DNA of 64,000 nt from Oceanobacter sp. (lineage in GTDB: Bacteria > Pseudomonadota > Gammaproteobacteria > Pseudomonadales > Oceanobacteraceae): the NCBI GenBank assembly GCA_002733645.1, contig NVWL01000049.1, forward strand, positions 30,885-94,884, read 5' to 3'. A model generated the notes under the pieces. The model was not told the DNA's origin. It was given only the letters and a program-made list of their open reading frames with translations, and ran no database searches. Below, one piece after another: positions 1-9,288 of this stretch. A program made the translations under genes and the position numbers. The first letter of the stretch is position 1; each line of letters begins with the position of its first letter.

Positions 1-20
1 TAATTAATTCCGGAGTTTCT

Positions 21-872
21 GTGAAAAACAAATTATTTATTGCCTTTCAATACATCGTCCCACAACACTTACTTTCTCGTGTTGTTGGTTATTTAGCGGC
101 GACTAAAATTGGCTGGATTAAAAACCCTTTAATTCGCGCATTTGTTAAAAAATTCGACGTCAACATGGCTGAAGCTCAGCGTCAAACCGCTGAGGAATTC
201 ACCTGTTTTAACGACTTTTTCACACGTGAATTAATCGAAGGGGCTCGCACTATTGAAGGCGATGACAAGACTATTGTATCCCCAGCCGATGGTGCAATTT
301 CACAACTTGGCCCAATTAAAGACGGCCGTATTTTTCAAGCCAAAGGCCAAGATTATTCATTAACTGAATTACTTGGTGGTGACGCCCAGCGTGCGGAGCC
401 ATTTATGGGGGGCGAGTTTGCAACCATTTACTTATCACCTAAAGACTATCACCGCGTACACATGCCAGTCACAGGGACACTGCGTGAGATGGTGTATGTG
501 CCCGGTGATTTGTTCTCAGTAAATCAAGTCACCGCCGAGAACGTTCCGCGTTTATTCTCCCGCAACGAACGGGTGGTCGCGATTTTTGATACCGAGCAGG
601 GTCCAATGGCCATGGTACTGGTTGGCGCAATGATTGTAGCGGCGGTTGAAACCGTATGGCACGGTCGTGTGGCTCCGCCACTGCGTGAATTGCGCGTGTC
701 TGAATACGGTGTACCGAAAAACATTACTATCGAGAAAGGCGAAGAGATGGGACGCTTCTTGTTGGGATCTACGGTCGTCCTTTGTTTTGGTAAAGACGCC
801 ATGAGCTGGAACTCGGCATTAACGGCAACAACCCCGTTACGTATGGGTCAAGATATAGGTAACGCCGTTTAA
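21..872 (+). CDS. psd: Phosphatidylserine decarboxylase proenzyme
   Basis: Inner-membrane enzyme that converts phosphatidylserine to phosphatidylethanolamine, the last step of PE synthesis. The 283-residue length is normal for the family. Visible motifs are SPADG (88-92, catalytic Asp90), DYHRVHMP (142-149, catalytic His) and LGST (248-251). The proenzyme cleaves itself at LGST so that Ser250 becomes the pyruvoyl cofactor. The start is GTG at 21 with a GGAG ribosome site about six bases upstream. The gene converges on epmA and shares a terminator hairpin with it. Confidence 0.97.
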   Translation: MKNKLFIAFQYIVPQHLLSRVVGYLAATKIGWIKNPLIRAFVKKFDVNMAEAQRQTAEEFTCFNDFFTRELIEGARTIEGDDKTIVSPADGAISQLGPIKDGRIFQAKGQDYSLTELLGGDAQRAEPFMGGEFATIYLSPKDYHRVHMPVTGTLREMVYVPGDLFSVNQVTAENVPRLFSRNERVVAIFDTEQGPMAMVLVGAMIVAAVETVWHGRVAPPLRELRVSEYGVPKNITIEKGEEMGRFLLGSTVVLCFGKDAMSWNSALTATTPLRMGQDIGNAV

Positions 873-895
873 TAACAGCGTATTATTCACTCTGC

Positions 896-923
896 GGGAG
901 CCGGGCTATTCAGCCCGGCTTCT
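896..923. terminator. Hairpin between convergent psd and epmA
   Basis: AGCCGGGCT (899-907) pairs perfectly with AGCCCGGCT (912-920) across a four-base loop, and the stem can be extended by G-T and G-C pairs on each side. It lies between two convergent genes. There is no long T-run on the plus side, so it may be a weak or factor-assisted terminator. Confidence 0.6.
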
Positions 924-939
924 CATGACCCAACATTTT

Positions 940-1875
940 TTAGGATCGATGCCAATCAAACGCAAGAACCTCACAGATACTTGTTGCTCCAGTGCTATGC
1001 ATTAACAATCGATCAATTCCCATTGCCACACCGGCACACTCAGGCAAGCCAGACTCAAGCGCCTCAAGTAAACGTTCATCGACCTTACGTCCACCAGCCA
1101 CACGGCCATCATTATTAAAGCGTCGACGCTGTTCAGCCGCATCGGTGAGTTCATGATAGCCATTGGCCAATTCAGTGCCATTGAAGAACAACTCAAAACG
1201 TTGTGCTACCGCAATGCCATTTTCATCGTATGTTATCTTTGCCAGCGCCGCTTGTGACGCAGGAAACGCATCAATAAACACTAGCGTATTGGTCGGCAAG
1301 GAGGGTTCGATTAAATGGCTCATAATAATATCAAGCCAGCCATCGCGATTAAGTTCCAGATCCTGACCGGCAAGCTCGATGCCTTTAGCGTGCAACACGT
1401 CGTCATGAACATGATGTACGTCTAAGCCAGCGTATTGGGTAAATGCCTGAGCGTATGACAGCCGCATCTCAGGGATATTCTGCCAGCGGGGTTGAAACAA
1501 TACGCGGACTAAATCGCGCACTTCATCCATCAGCTGATGGTGATCCCAGCCAACGCGATACCACTCCAACATCGAGAATTCTGGATTGTGCTTGCTCCCC
1601 GCTTCACCAGCACGAAACACCTTACATAATTGCCAAATATCACCGCTACCCGCGCAGAGCAGTCGCTTCATCGCGTACTCTGGTGACGTATGCAACCAAC
1701 GGCCTTCGGTAGTTTGCATAGGCTCAATGTTAGGGTCTGTCACCGGTGCGGCGGCGAGAATCGGCGTGTCGACTTCCAACACATCACGCTGCGCAAAAAA
1801 TGCACGGATCTGCTGGTAAAAAAGAGACCGAGCACGCAAAGCGTCTCGGTCACAGGAAGGTTGCCAAAGACTCAC
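940..1875 (-). CDS. epmA: EF-P lysine ligase (GenX/PoxA/YjeA)
   Basis: Class II lysyl-tRNA-synthetase paralogue without the anticodon-binding domain. It attaches (R)-beta-lysine to the conserved lysine of elongation factor P. Class II motifs are visible: NPEFSMLEWYRVGWD around 137-151, ELANGYHEL near 235 and GVAMGIDRLLM near 282. Its 311 residues are slightly shorter than the E. coli enzyme. The start is GTG at 1875 with AAGG seven bases upstream. It begins 9 bases after the efp stop, so substrate protein and modifying enzyme share one operon, while epmB, which makes the beta-lysine, is divergent next door. Confidence 0.95.
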   Translation of the reverse strand: MSLWQPSCDRDALRARSLFYQQIRAFFAQRDVLEVDTPILAAAPVTDPNIEPMQTTEGRWLHTSPEYAMKRLLCAGSGDIWQLCKVFRAGEAGSKHNPEFSMLEWYRVGWDHHQLMDEVRDLVRVLFQPRWQNIPEMRLSYAQAFTQYAGLDVHHVHDDVLHAKGIELAGQDLELNRDGWLDIIMSHLIEPSLPTNTLVFIDAFPASQAALAKITYDENGIAVAQRFELFFNGTELANGYHELTDAAEQRRRFNNDGRVAGGRKVDERLLEALESGLPECAGVAMGIDRLLMHSTGATSICEVLAFDWHRS

Positions 1876-1884
1876 TGGAGTGCC

Positions 1885-2451
1885 TTAAGCGCGACTGACG
1901 TAATCGCCCGTACGGGTATCGATACGTAGCTTCTCACCGATATTGATGAATAAAGGGACTTTCACTACCGCGCCCGTTGCCAACGTTGCTGGCTTGCTGC
2001 CGCCATTGGCGGTGTCGCCTTTGACGCCCGGGTCTGTTTCAGTCACTTCCAACTCAACAAAATTCGGCGGAGCAACCGTTAAGATGCCACCGTTGAACAA
2101 GGTGATGACATAGATTTCCTGTTCTTTTAACCACTTAACGGTATCGCCCAGCGCTTCAGCCGAGGCGCCATGCTGCTCAAACGAACCATCAGTCGCCATA
2201 AAGTGCCAGAACTCACCATCGGTGTAGAGATATTCCATATCCACTTCAATCGCATCAGCACCCTCTAGGCTCTCACCTGATTTAAAGGTTTTGTCCAATA
2301 CACGCCCGCTACGGAGGTTGCGCAACTTCACTCGATTAAAGGCTTGGCCTTTACCCGGTTTGACGTATTCGTTCTCAATGATCGAGCAAGGCTCATTATC
2401 GAGCATCACTTTGAGACCTTGTTTAAATTCGTTGGTAGAATAGTTAGCCAT
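1885..2451 (-). CDS. efp: Elongation factor P
   Basis: Translation factor that binds between the P and E sites and rescues ribosomes stalled at polyproline. From the ATG at 2451 the protein has 188 residues, the family's normal length. The modification site is Lys34 in PGKGQA, the lysine lysylated by EpmA in E. coli. The frame is open further upstream to 2517, but that extension would overlap epmB and has no family support. A three-gene EF-P modification locus (efp, epmA, epmB) is complete here. Confidence 0.97.
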   Translation of the reverse strand: MANYSTNEFKQGLKVMLDNEPCSIIENEYVKPGKGQAFNRVKLRNLRSGRVLDKTFKSGESLEGADAIEVDMEYLYTDGEFWHFMATDGSFEQHGASAEALGDTVKWLKEQEIYVITLFNGGILTVAPPNFVELEVTETDPGVKGDTANGGSKPATLATGAVVKVPLFINIGEKLRIDTRTGDYVSRA

Positions 2452-2488
2452 TTTGACTTCCAAAATATGTGTCAGGAATACTTTTAAG

Positions 2489-3520
2489 GTGCGTATCATA
2501 ACGCGAACCGAGCCCACTGTAGAGATGCAGGATTGGCGACAGGTTCTAGCGGACTCATTCCGCGACAGTAAAACTCTTCTGGAATACTTAAAAGTAGACC
2601 CTTCTCTAGCCTTGCCCAGTGATCACAGCGCGCTGAACTTCCCGTTATTAGTGCCGCGCCCATTTGCTGAACAAATGGAAGCAGGCAACCCAAATGATCC
2701 TCTACTGCGGCAAATTTTGCCCGTGGACAATGAGGGTTTGACCCAAAATGGCTATGTGACCGACCCTTTAGCCGAAAAGCACAGCAACATACGCCAAGGT
2801 ATTATTCACAAATATCATGGTCGTGTGCTCTTGCTGACGGCTTCCGCCTGCGCCGTAAACTGCCGATATTGCTTTAGACGCCACTTCGATTATGCAGACA
2901 ATCGCCTTAGCCGCGAGGAACGCCAAAAAGCATTGGATTATGTTCGCAATGATCCATCAATCAGTGAGGTCATTCTTAGTGGTGGCGACCCTTTGATGCT
3001 GCAAGACAGCGCTTTATCGGAGCTAATAAGCGGTATCGAATCCATTCCGCACGTTACCAAGCTGCGTATTCATAGTCGCCTGCCAGTGGTGATACCTCAA
3101 CGGCTAACAACCGCCCTCATTGAACGCCTCAATAACTCTCGCTTAGGCACCTCCTTGGTTCTGCATATTAATCATGCCGCCGAATTAACCGAAGCACATA
3201 AAGCCCCATTGGCTTCACTAAGAAGCGGGGGGACTTGGCTACTAAATCAGTCCGTGCTGCTAAAAGGTGTCAATGATAAGCTAAGCATTCTGACTGATTT
3301 GAGTGAACGCCTCTTTACATTCGGTGTCACGCCCTATTATCTTCACTTACCGGATAAAGTTGAGGGAACACATCACTTCGACAGCGGCGATATCGTTGGG
3401 CAAGATTTATATCGTCAAATGCGCGAAAATTTACCCGGATATTTAGTCCCTCAGCTAGTAAGAGAAGAGCCAGGAGCGCCATTTAAGATCCCTAAAATGT
3501 CGTTCGAATTAGGCCATTAA
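2489..3520 (+). CDS. epmB: EF-P beta-lysylation enzyme, lysine 2,3-aminomutase family
   Basis: Radical-SAM enzyme that converts L-lysine to (R)-beta-lysine for EF-P modification. The [4Fe-4S] cysteines are in CAVNCRYC (Cys121, Cys125, Cys128 from this start). The [10 protein letters not shown] block and the C-terminal lysine-2,3-aminomutase features (PGAPFKIPK) are present. I chose GTG at 2489 because AGGA lies 11 bases upstream and the N-terminus then aligns with E. coli EpmB. ATG at 2525 is the alternative and would lose 12 residues. The start lies only 37 bases from the divergent efp start, so the two promoters must overlap. Confidence 0.93.
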   Translation: MRIITRTEPTVEMQDWRQVLADSFRDSKTLLEYLKVDPSLALPSDHSALNFPLLVPRPFAEQMEAGNPNDPLLRQILPVDNEGLTQNGYVTDPLAEKHSNIRQGIIHKYHGRVLLLTASACAVNCRYCFRRHFDYADNRLSREERQKALDYVRNDPSISEVILSGGDPLMLQDSALSELISGIESIPHVTKLRIHSRLPVVIPQRLTTALIERLNNSRLGTSLVLHINHAAELTEAHKAPLASLRSGGTWLLNQSVLLKGVNDKLSILTDLSERLFTFGVTPYYLHLPDKVEGTHHFDSGDIVGQDLYRQMRENLPGYLVPQLVREEPGAPFKIPKMSFELGH

Positions 3521-3661
3521 AATGTGATGGCGTTGTCAGTCTTTTGAAAAATTCGCCACATTCGCAGTTTGAAGGGGTTAAATCGCTGTTGTGCGGTGGA
3601 AAAAACACGCCATAAGCGCTATATAGAGTTGTTACTATAAACAAGTGAATAGCAGGAAAGC

Positions 3662-5473
3662 ATGGAAAGCCAGAGCACACCGATAAAATTGCATATACCG
3701 AGTGCGACTCTTAAAGAGTTATCGTTCTGCTCAGCTAATGGCGCAGACTTCTCCAAGTGGGCCAAATCTTTACCTATGGCGAATACGGGAGAAGCCTCCC
3801 GACGTTTGTATCAAGCTGTGAGAGAAATCAACAGCTTAGATACCTCTCCTGAAGATCGATTTGAGTTTCTTGAAATCATTCGCCCGTACATTCATTCTGT
3901 TTGCAAAGTGCTGAACAAACACTTTTTACAATCATCCATCTCTCTAAACGACAAACAGTTAAAAATTGCCAACCTAACTCAAGCTCTGCAAGGCCATCTG
4001 GCTACGGGTTACAAAATGGTTGTGGCGCACGGTGCCAAAACATTCAAAGTTGGTGAACGAACTCCCAAGTATTTTGCTAAAGCGACGCATCGAGCTATCT
4101 CCGATAGCGGTCAGATATTACTGCGCTCATTCCAACTCTATTCGCAATCTCCAGAACGCGCTTGGATTGACGTAAATCAGCTTTATTTGATGGCTGAAGA
4201 GCATCTTATTGATGGCATCGCGATTGAAGATCAACAAGCGCGTTATGTGCACAAGTCATCAATTCGAGACGCCTTTATTCGTGTACACCTACTGGGCACA
4301 GCAAAGCCGAGTAATTTGCGCCAACAGGATCTTGCCCAGCTTTACGAAGCCACTGAATACTGGTGCAGCGCGGCCTCTCTTACTTCGGTTGATGACGAGA
4401 GTGCCTTGTTTATTATCAATCTCCACCGTGATCGTCCGGGGCAATACCGACAACACATTCGTGATGCACAAAAAGCCAGCTTCCGCAGTTTGAACACGCA
4501 GAAGTTAGTGCAAGCACTAAAAGTACACAGCTCTTCTCCAAATGAAGCCAAAGTACACGTTCCAGAAAAAACCAATGAGTCACTGCTTATTCATGCGATC
4601 CAATCTTGGGGCATCCATTGGCAACGATCTTTCCGCCGCGTCCCTACGGATGGCGGCCTAAGTGTCTGCATCGGTTTTTCAGCACTGCACTACTTTACTG
4701 CGGGCATGCGTGATTTCGATCAAGTTTCTCTAAAAATGAAACCCGTACTCAATGAGCATGGCCAGATTGTTGATACCGGCAGCAGTATGTCTGACGACGT
4801 TTGGGCGGACGCCTTTGATGCCGGCGGCTCACGTATGCCTGATAACGCCGGAATGAATCTTGATGCTATTGAATTCATCACTAAGCATCAAATTGAAGTA
4901 GAAGACGAAGAAAGCAGCCAGCCTAAAACACGCTACAACAGCTACAAAGTGACACTCATCAACACTAGCCCAGGTGGTTATTGCTTGCACTGGGAAGGTG
5001 ATGTGCCTTCGGCTATTCAAGCCGGAGAGCTAATTGGTGTTCAGGAAAGTGGCGTTCGGCAGTGGTCTATCGGCGTGATTCGTTGGATTCGTCACTTACG
5101 TGATCAAGGCACTCAGCTTGGGGTCGAGCTTCTGGCACCCAAAGCTGAAGTTGGCATTGCTCGATTACTGCAAAAAACAGGCAGTAATGGCCCACAAATG
5201 CGCGCACTGGTGCTGCCGGCGATCAAGGCGATTGCCCAACCTGCTACTTTATTACTTCCTCGTATTCCATTTCGTACAGGTAATAAAATTGAATTGCTGC
5301 ATGATGAGCTTAATGGACGTTACCAGCTCATCAAAAGTTTAGCGTCGACAAGTAGCTTCAGTCAGTTTCAATTCCGCGTGGCCGGCGTTACAGCTTCTTC
5401 TAAACCGGCCATCAGTACGACCGGCGATAACTTAATAGAAGACGATTTTGATTCCCTCTGGAATAAACTTTGA
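3662..5473 (+). CDS. Large protein with C-terminal PilZ-like domain, upstream of fimX
   Basis: A 603-residue protein, mostly predicted helical, with no signal peptide. Around residues 420-505 it has a PilZ-like barrel signature: NTSPGG, which fits the [DN]xSxxG motif, followed by an IGVIRWI strand and GVELLAP. The RxxxR arm of a canonical c-di-GMP site is not evident (an Arg followed by Tyr-Lys is there instead), so binding is uncertain. P. aeruginosa carries a hypothetical gene (PA4958, from memory) in the same place between psd and fimX, suggesting a conserved partner of FimX. The start is ATG with AGGAAAG upstream. Function is not established. Confidence 0.7.
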   Translation: MESQSTPIKLHIPSATLKELSFCSANGADFSKWAKSLPMANTGEASRRLYQAVREINSLDTSPEDRFEFLEIIRPYIHSVCKVLNKHFLQSSISLNDKQLKIANLTQALQGHLATGYKMVVAHGAKTFKVGERTPKYFAKATHRAISDSGQILLRSFQLYSQSPERAWIDVNQLYLMAEEHLIDGIAIEDQQARYVHKSSIRDAFIRVHLLGTAKPSNLRQQDLAQLYEATEYWCSAASLTSVDDESALFIINLHRDRPGQYRQHIRDAQKASFRSLNTQKLVQALKVHSSSPNEAKVHVPEKTNESLLIHAIQSWGIHWQRSFRRVPTDGGLSVCIGFSALHYFTAGMRDFDQVSLKMKPVLNEHGQIVDTGSSMSDDVWADAFDAGGSRMPDNAGMNLDAIEFITKHQIEVEDEESSQPKTRYNSYKVTLINTSPGGYCLHWEGDVPSAIQAGELIGVQESGVRQWSIGVIRWIRHLRDQGTQLGVELLAPKAEVGIARLLQKTGSNGPQMRALVLPAIKAIAQPATLLLPRIPFRTGNKIELLHDELNGRYQLIKSLASTSSFSQFQFRVAGVTASSKPAISTTGDNLIEDDFDSLWNKL

Positions 5474-5478
5474 TTCAG

Positions 5479-5513
5479 TGACAGCATGTGACAATTTTTG
5501 TCACATGCTGTCA
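5479..5513. repeat. 15-bp perfect inverted repeat upstream of fimX
   Basis: TGACAGCATGTGACA (5479-5493) and its exact reverse complement TGTCACATGCTGTCA (5499-5513) are separated by ATTTT. It starts five bases after the upstream stop codon and ends just ahead of the fimX promoter. No T-run follows on either strand, so it is either a processing or stabilising hairpin or an operator. The inner TGTGA and TCACA are 9 bases apart, not the 6 of a CRP site. Confidence 0.75.
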
Positions 5514-5515
5514 TG

Positions 5516-5542
5516 TTGATTTATCAAAGATGACAATATAAT
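5516..5542 (+). promoter_or_regulatory. Candidate sigma-70 promoter of fimX
   Basis: A perfect TATAAT box (5537-5542) lies 27 bases before the fimX ATG. The possible -35 elements (TTGATT with 15-base spacing, or TGTTGA with 17) are weak, which would fit an activated promoter. The ribosome site GAGG lies six bases before the ATG. Confidence 0.45.
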
Positions 5543-5568
5543 CACCATTTTTTCTGATTGAGGTTTTA

Positions 5569-7659
5569 ATGTCATCCTCTCGCGACACTCTTCATTTGTT
5601 GCTACTCACTAAAACGCAAAATGACGCTGAGCAACTTATTAGCCTATTGCGTAACTCCGGCTATGCGACGCGTGCTCAGTCCGTGAATAGTCATGAGCAA
5701 TTTGAGGAATCTTTGCGTAGCGCACGCTGGGACGTCATCGTCGTCGATCCCGAGCTACGCGATATAAAGTTCACGGAGCTACTCAATCAAGTTCACCGCT
5801 TGAATCTCGATATTCCTGTCATTTTGGTTCCAGAAGAACTAGATGGAATGCTGCTGGAAAGCGCATTAATTAAAGGCGCTGCAGCCGTTATACCTTTCGA
5901 AGAAAGCAACAGTCTCGTACTTACGATCCAAAAAGAGGTTAAGAACCTACGCACCCGACAAGACATTCGTATTTTACAAGTGCGCCTACGAGAAGCGGAA
6001 AAGCGTTGCCGAACCCTTTTGGAAAGCTCCCGAGACCCTATTGCCTACATTCATGATGGTATGCACGTATATGCCAATCAGGCCTACCTTGAATTATTTG
6101 GTTATGCCACTGCCGAGGATTTAGAAGGCGTCACGGTGTTAGATATGATTGCTGCGGACAGCCAACGTGATTTTAAGAATTTTCTGAAAAATCACCAAAG
6201 CACGATTCCAGAAGGCCAGTATATTGATATCACCAGCGTTCTTGGTGACGGTAGCCAGTGTGCTGTTCAGGTTCACTTTTCTGACGCGACTTACTCGGAT
6301 GAACCGTGCACACAAATCCAGCTGACACGAAAAGATAATCAAGAAGAACTCAAAGTAGAGCTCGATGAATTACGTAGCCGTGATTCGATGACTAGCCTCT
6401 ATAACAAAGAGTACTTCCTTGAACGTATGACACGAGCGTTGGATCAAGCGGTACTAGAAAAACAATTCAGTACTCTCATGTATATAAGTATCGATAAATT
6501 CGATGAGATTACACGTCAAGTCGGTATTAAGTCCGCGGATGAGGTGGTAAAAGCCATCAGTACGTGTCTCGCTGAGCAAGCGGAGAAGTACGACATTACC
6601 GCCCGCATTAGTGATGATGTTTTTGCTTGGATGATGCCCGGAGGTGAGCCAAACTTAGCCCGAGAACTCGCCTCGAAGTTACTGTCCAGCGTTAATCAAT
6701 TAATGATCGACCTAGAGCAAAGAACGATCCAACCTACGATCAGTATCGGTATTACTATGATTACCGACAACAGCATTTCACCACAAGAGTCGTTACAACA
6801 AGCACACTATGCCGCCGAAGCTGTAGCCACTGAAAATACAGAGCAACAAGGCAATGGTCTGCACATATACATGCCGGAAGATCAGACGGAGTCGATTGAA
6901 GTTAAAGCACTGCAACAAGAACTCAGTAGTGCATTACGCAAAAATACCCTTAAGCTCGCCTTTCAGCCGTTAATCAGCCTTAAAGGTGAAGAAGGTGAAC
7001 ATTACGAAGTGCTATTACGATTACCTCAGAACGGTCAATCAGATCTTTCTGCTGGCGACTTTATTCATAGCAACGACGTCAGTGATGAACTCAAAATCAA
7101 AATCGACCGTTGGGTAATTTTACACTCGACCAAACTATTGGCCGAGCATCAGCGTAAAGGAAATGACACCCGTGTGTTTATTAACCTCAGTAGTGCTTCC
7201 TTCCGAGATAGCGGCTTACCCGCGTGGATTCAAGTGGCACTAAAAGCTGCCGGGCTAAATCATAATTCTGTGATTTTTCAGATAACGGAAGAAGATGCCG
7301 TTCGCCATACTGCTCCAGCCAAACGCTTCAGCTATCAAATTCGAGCCTCTGGTTTAAGCATGGCAGTCAATCGCTTCGGCTGTGAGTTACAGCCTTTAAA
7401 GTTGCTGAATACGGTTGAATTTGACTACGTAAAACTTGATGGTTCTTATACCCAAGAACTCGGCAGCAACGCGGCCAGCGGTAAGGCTTTACGTACTTTA
7501 CTTGAAGGCGTTCACGAGAAAGGGAAAGTCAGCATCGCCCCCTTCGTTGAGAGTGCAACGTCAGTATCGGGGATCTGGCAATATGGCGTGCACTTTATTC
7601 AAGGCCATTACGTGCAAGCCCCACAAAATGAAATGAGTTACGACTTCTCGGAAGAGTAA
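5569..7659 (+). CDS. fimX: FimX-like c-di-GMP effector, REC-PAS-GGDEF-EAL
   Basis: Its 696 residues show the domain order of FimX, the polar c-di-GMP receptor that controls type IV pilus assembly: REC-like (8-120), PAS (145-255), GGDEF-like (265-435), EAL-like (450-690). Both enzymatic motifs are degenerate: SDDVF (348-352) replaces GGDEF and EVLLRL (480-485) replaces EALLR, as in P. aeruginosa FimX, which binds c-di-GMP with little or no turnover. In the REC domain Asp60 is present, but the usual conserved Lys of the KPF motif is Ile (IPF, 108-110), so phosphorelay is doubtful. It is followed by serB as in Pseudomonas. Pilus control is inferred from the family. Confidence 0.85.
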   Translation: MSSSRDTLHLLLLTKTQNDAEQLISLLRNSGYATRAQSVNSHEQFEESLRSARWDVIVVDPELRDIKFTELLNQVHRLNLDIPVILVPEELDGMLLESALIKGAAAVIPFEESNSLVLTIQKEVKNLRTRQDIRILQVRLREAEKRCRTLLESSRDPIAYIHDGMHVYANQAYLELFGYATAEDLEGVTVLDMIAADSQRDFKNFLKNHQSTIPEGQYIDITSVLGDGSQCAVQVHFSDATYSDEPCTQIQLTRKDNQEELKVELDELRSRDSMTSLYNKEYFLERMTRALDQAVLEKQFSTLMYISIDKFDEITRQVGIKSADEVVKAISTCLAEQAEKYDITARISDDVFAWMMPGGEPNLARELASKLLSSVNQLMIDLEQRTIQPTISIGITMITDNSISPQESLQQAHYAAEAVATENTEQQGNGLHIYMPEDQTESIEVKALQQELSSALRKNTLKLAFQPLISLKGEEGEHYEVLLRLPQNGQSDLSAGDFIHSNDVSDELKIKIDRWVILHSTKLLAEHQRKGNDTRVFINLSSASFRDSGLPAWIQVALKAAGLNHNSVIFQITEEDAVRHTAPAKRFSYQIRASGLSMAVNRFGCELQPLKLLNTVEFDYVKLDGSYTQELGSNAASGKALRTLLEGVHEKGKVSIAPFVESATSVSGIWQYGVHFIQGHYVQAPQNEMSYDFSEE

Positions 7660-7681
7660 ATAGCCATTCGTTCTCTCAAAC

Positions 7682-7709
7682 AAAACAGCCCCAATAAAGG
7701 GGCTGTTTT
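7682..7709. terminator. Bidirectional terminator between fimX and serB
   Basis: AAAACAGCCCC (7682-7692) and GGGGCTGTTTT (7699-7709) form an 11-bp stem with loop AATAAA. The flanking A and T tracts allow termination of both convergent genes. Confidence 0.9.
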
Positions 7710-7726
7710 AGTTATAGGCGATAATA

Positions 7727-8935
7727 TTAACGAATATCTCGGTCGTGATACCCCAACAAATACAACAAGCCATCTAAACCCAATGTTGAAATTGCATGTT
7801 TCGCATTCTCACGGACCAACGGCTTCGCGCGAAAAGCAATACCAAGTCCCGCCACTGACAACATAGGTAAATCATTGGCACCATCACCGACCGCAATGGT
7901 TTGCTCAAGACGTATACCTTCACGTACGGCAAGATCTTGCAGCAACTCAGCCTTACGCTTGCCGTCGACAACACGACCTGTCACGCGACCCGTCACAACG
8001 TTATCTTCCAGCTCCAGCTCATTGGCATACACATAATCAATACCAAGACGTTCTTGTAGATACTCACCAAAGTAAGTAAAGCCACCGGAAAGAATCGCAG
8101 TTTTATAACCTAATGCCCGCAAGTTACTGATCAGGCGCTCAGCGCCTTCTGTCACTGGCAAACGCTCGGCAATGCCTTGTAACACATCACCACTGAGTCC
8201 TTTTAATAAGGCCACACGTTGTTCAAAACTCTCGGTGAAATCAAGTTCACCCTGCATCGCCCGCTCTGTAATTTCAGAGACTTGATCTCCTACACCCGCG
8301 GCGGCAGCCAGCTCATCAATCACTTCAGCTTCGATTAATGTGGAGTCCATATCAAAACACACCAAACGGCGAGTGCGGCGATAGACGTCATCTTCTTGGA
8401 AAGCGATATCCACGCCCAACTCGTTTGCGGCTTCTAGGAACTGAGCGCGCATTTTCGCTTGATCTGTGACACCACGTACCGAAAACTCAACACATGCACG
8501 TGTTGTATCGGTGATTTCTCCCAGAGGGACACGCCCTGACAGGCGATTTATTTGATCGATATTAAGATTATGTTCAGCCACGATGGACGTCACACGAGCT
8601 ATCGCTTCGGCTTCAATAGCACGGGACAGCAAGGTGATAATATGACGCGGCTTACCTTGCCCTGCCACCCACTGCTCATAGCTTTCTGGCGTTACCGGGG
8701 TAAAGCTCACCGCCAGTCCCATCTCGTGTACCCGAAAAAGCACATCTTTGAGCACAGGCGCAGCTTCGGCCGTGGAAGGGATTGCCGCTAAAATACCTAA
8801 CGACAGAGAGTCGTGAATTTCAGCTTGTCCAATATCCAGTACCGTCACTTCATACTGGGCAAGAATACTGCTGATTGAAGCAGTCACACCGGGCTTATCG
8901 GCACCGGTGATCCTAATTAACACCAATTCTGTCAC
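7727..8935 (-). CDS. serB: Phosphoserine phosphatase with N-terminal ACT domains
   Basis: Final step of L-serine synthesis: hydrolysis of phosphoserine. About 180 N-terminal residues form tandem ACT-like regulatory domains (starting LIRITGADKPGVTAS). A HAD phosphatase follows with motif I DMDSTL (Asp195 nucleophile, Asp197), motif II Ser in ILSGGFTYF, Lys in GKRKAELL, and motif III GDGANDLPML. The 402-residue length fits the ACT-containing Pseudomonas-type SerB, longer than the E. coli enzyme. Confidence 0.96.
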   Translation of the reverse strand: MTELVLIRITGADKPGVTASISSILAQYEVTVLDIGQAEIHDSLSLGILAAIPSTAEAAPVLKDVLFRVHEMGLAVSFTPVTPESYEQWVAGQGKPRHIITLLSRAIEAEAIARVTSIVAEHNLNIDQINRLSGRVPLGEITDTTRACVEFSVRGVTDQAKMRAQFLEAANELGVDIAFQEDDVYRRTRRLVCFDMDSTLIEAEVIDELAAAAGVGDQVSEITERAMQGELDFTESFEQRVALLKGLSGDVLQGIAERLPVTEGAERLISNLRALGYKTAILSGGFTYFGEYLQERLGIDYVYANELELEDNVVTGRVTGRVVDGKRKAELLQDLAVREGIRLEQTIAVGDGANDLPMLSVAGLGIAFRAKPLVRENAKHAISTLGLDGLLYLLGYHDRDIR

Positions 8936-8982
8936 AGAGCTTTCCTGTTACTGCTGTTCAGGCCTGTTAAAGCCATTCAAAG

Positions 8983-9153
8983 TTATAACTTGTCTGTATC
9001 AGATTTTGCCGCAGCAACAACAGAGCGCAGCTCTTCGATCAGATCAACGGTCTCGTGAACAGATAGCGCACGGACGCGGTCAAGACTCATCAAAAACAAA
9101 CCTTTTTCTAGCTGGGTAAGCTTATCTTGCAGAGACTGCTTCACATCACTCAT
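8983..9153 (-). CDS. Small hypothetical protein, 56 aa
   Basis: A short reading frame that starts MSDVKQSLQDKLTQLEKG and ends SDTDKL. ATG at 9153 has AGGA eight bases upstream, a good ribosome site. The protein is amphipathic and probably two helices, with no membrane segment or metal motif. It lies 47 bases upstream of serB on the same strand and faces the cyclase-like gene. I do not recognise a family. Clean start context and coding-like composition support it. Confidence 0.65.
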   Translation of the reverse strand: MSDVKQSLQDKLTQLEKGLFLMSLDRVRALSVHETVDLIEELRSVVAAAKSDTDKL

Positions 9154-9288
9154 GATCATTCCTCGTAAAAAATAACAATTTCAATGCTGCCCTTAGTCAC
9201 AGAACTCAGATTCTGCACTGGTGTTACGACAGGCGCGGCATATAATAACATTAAAGCCATGGAATTTTACGTTTTATCAGGTCAATGC

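Noticed and set aside
5479..5513. CRP site in the fimX dyad
   Set aside because: TGTGA and TCACA are 9 bases apart, not 6.
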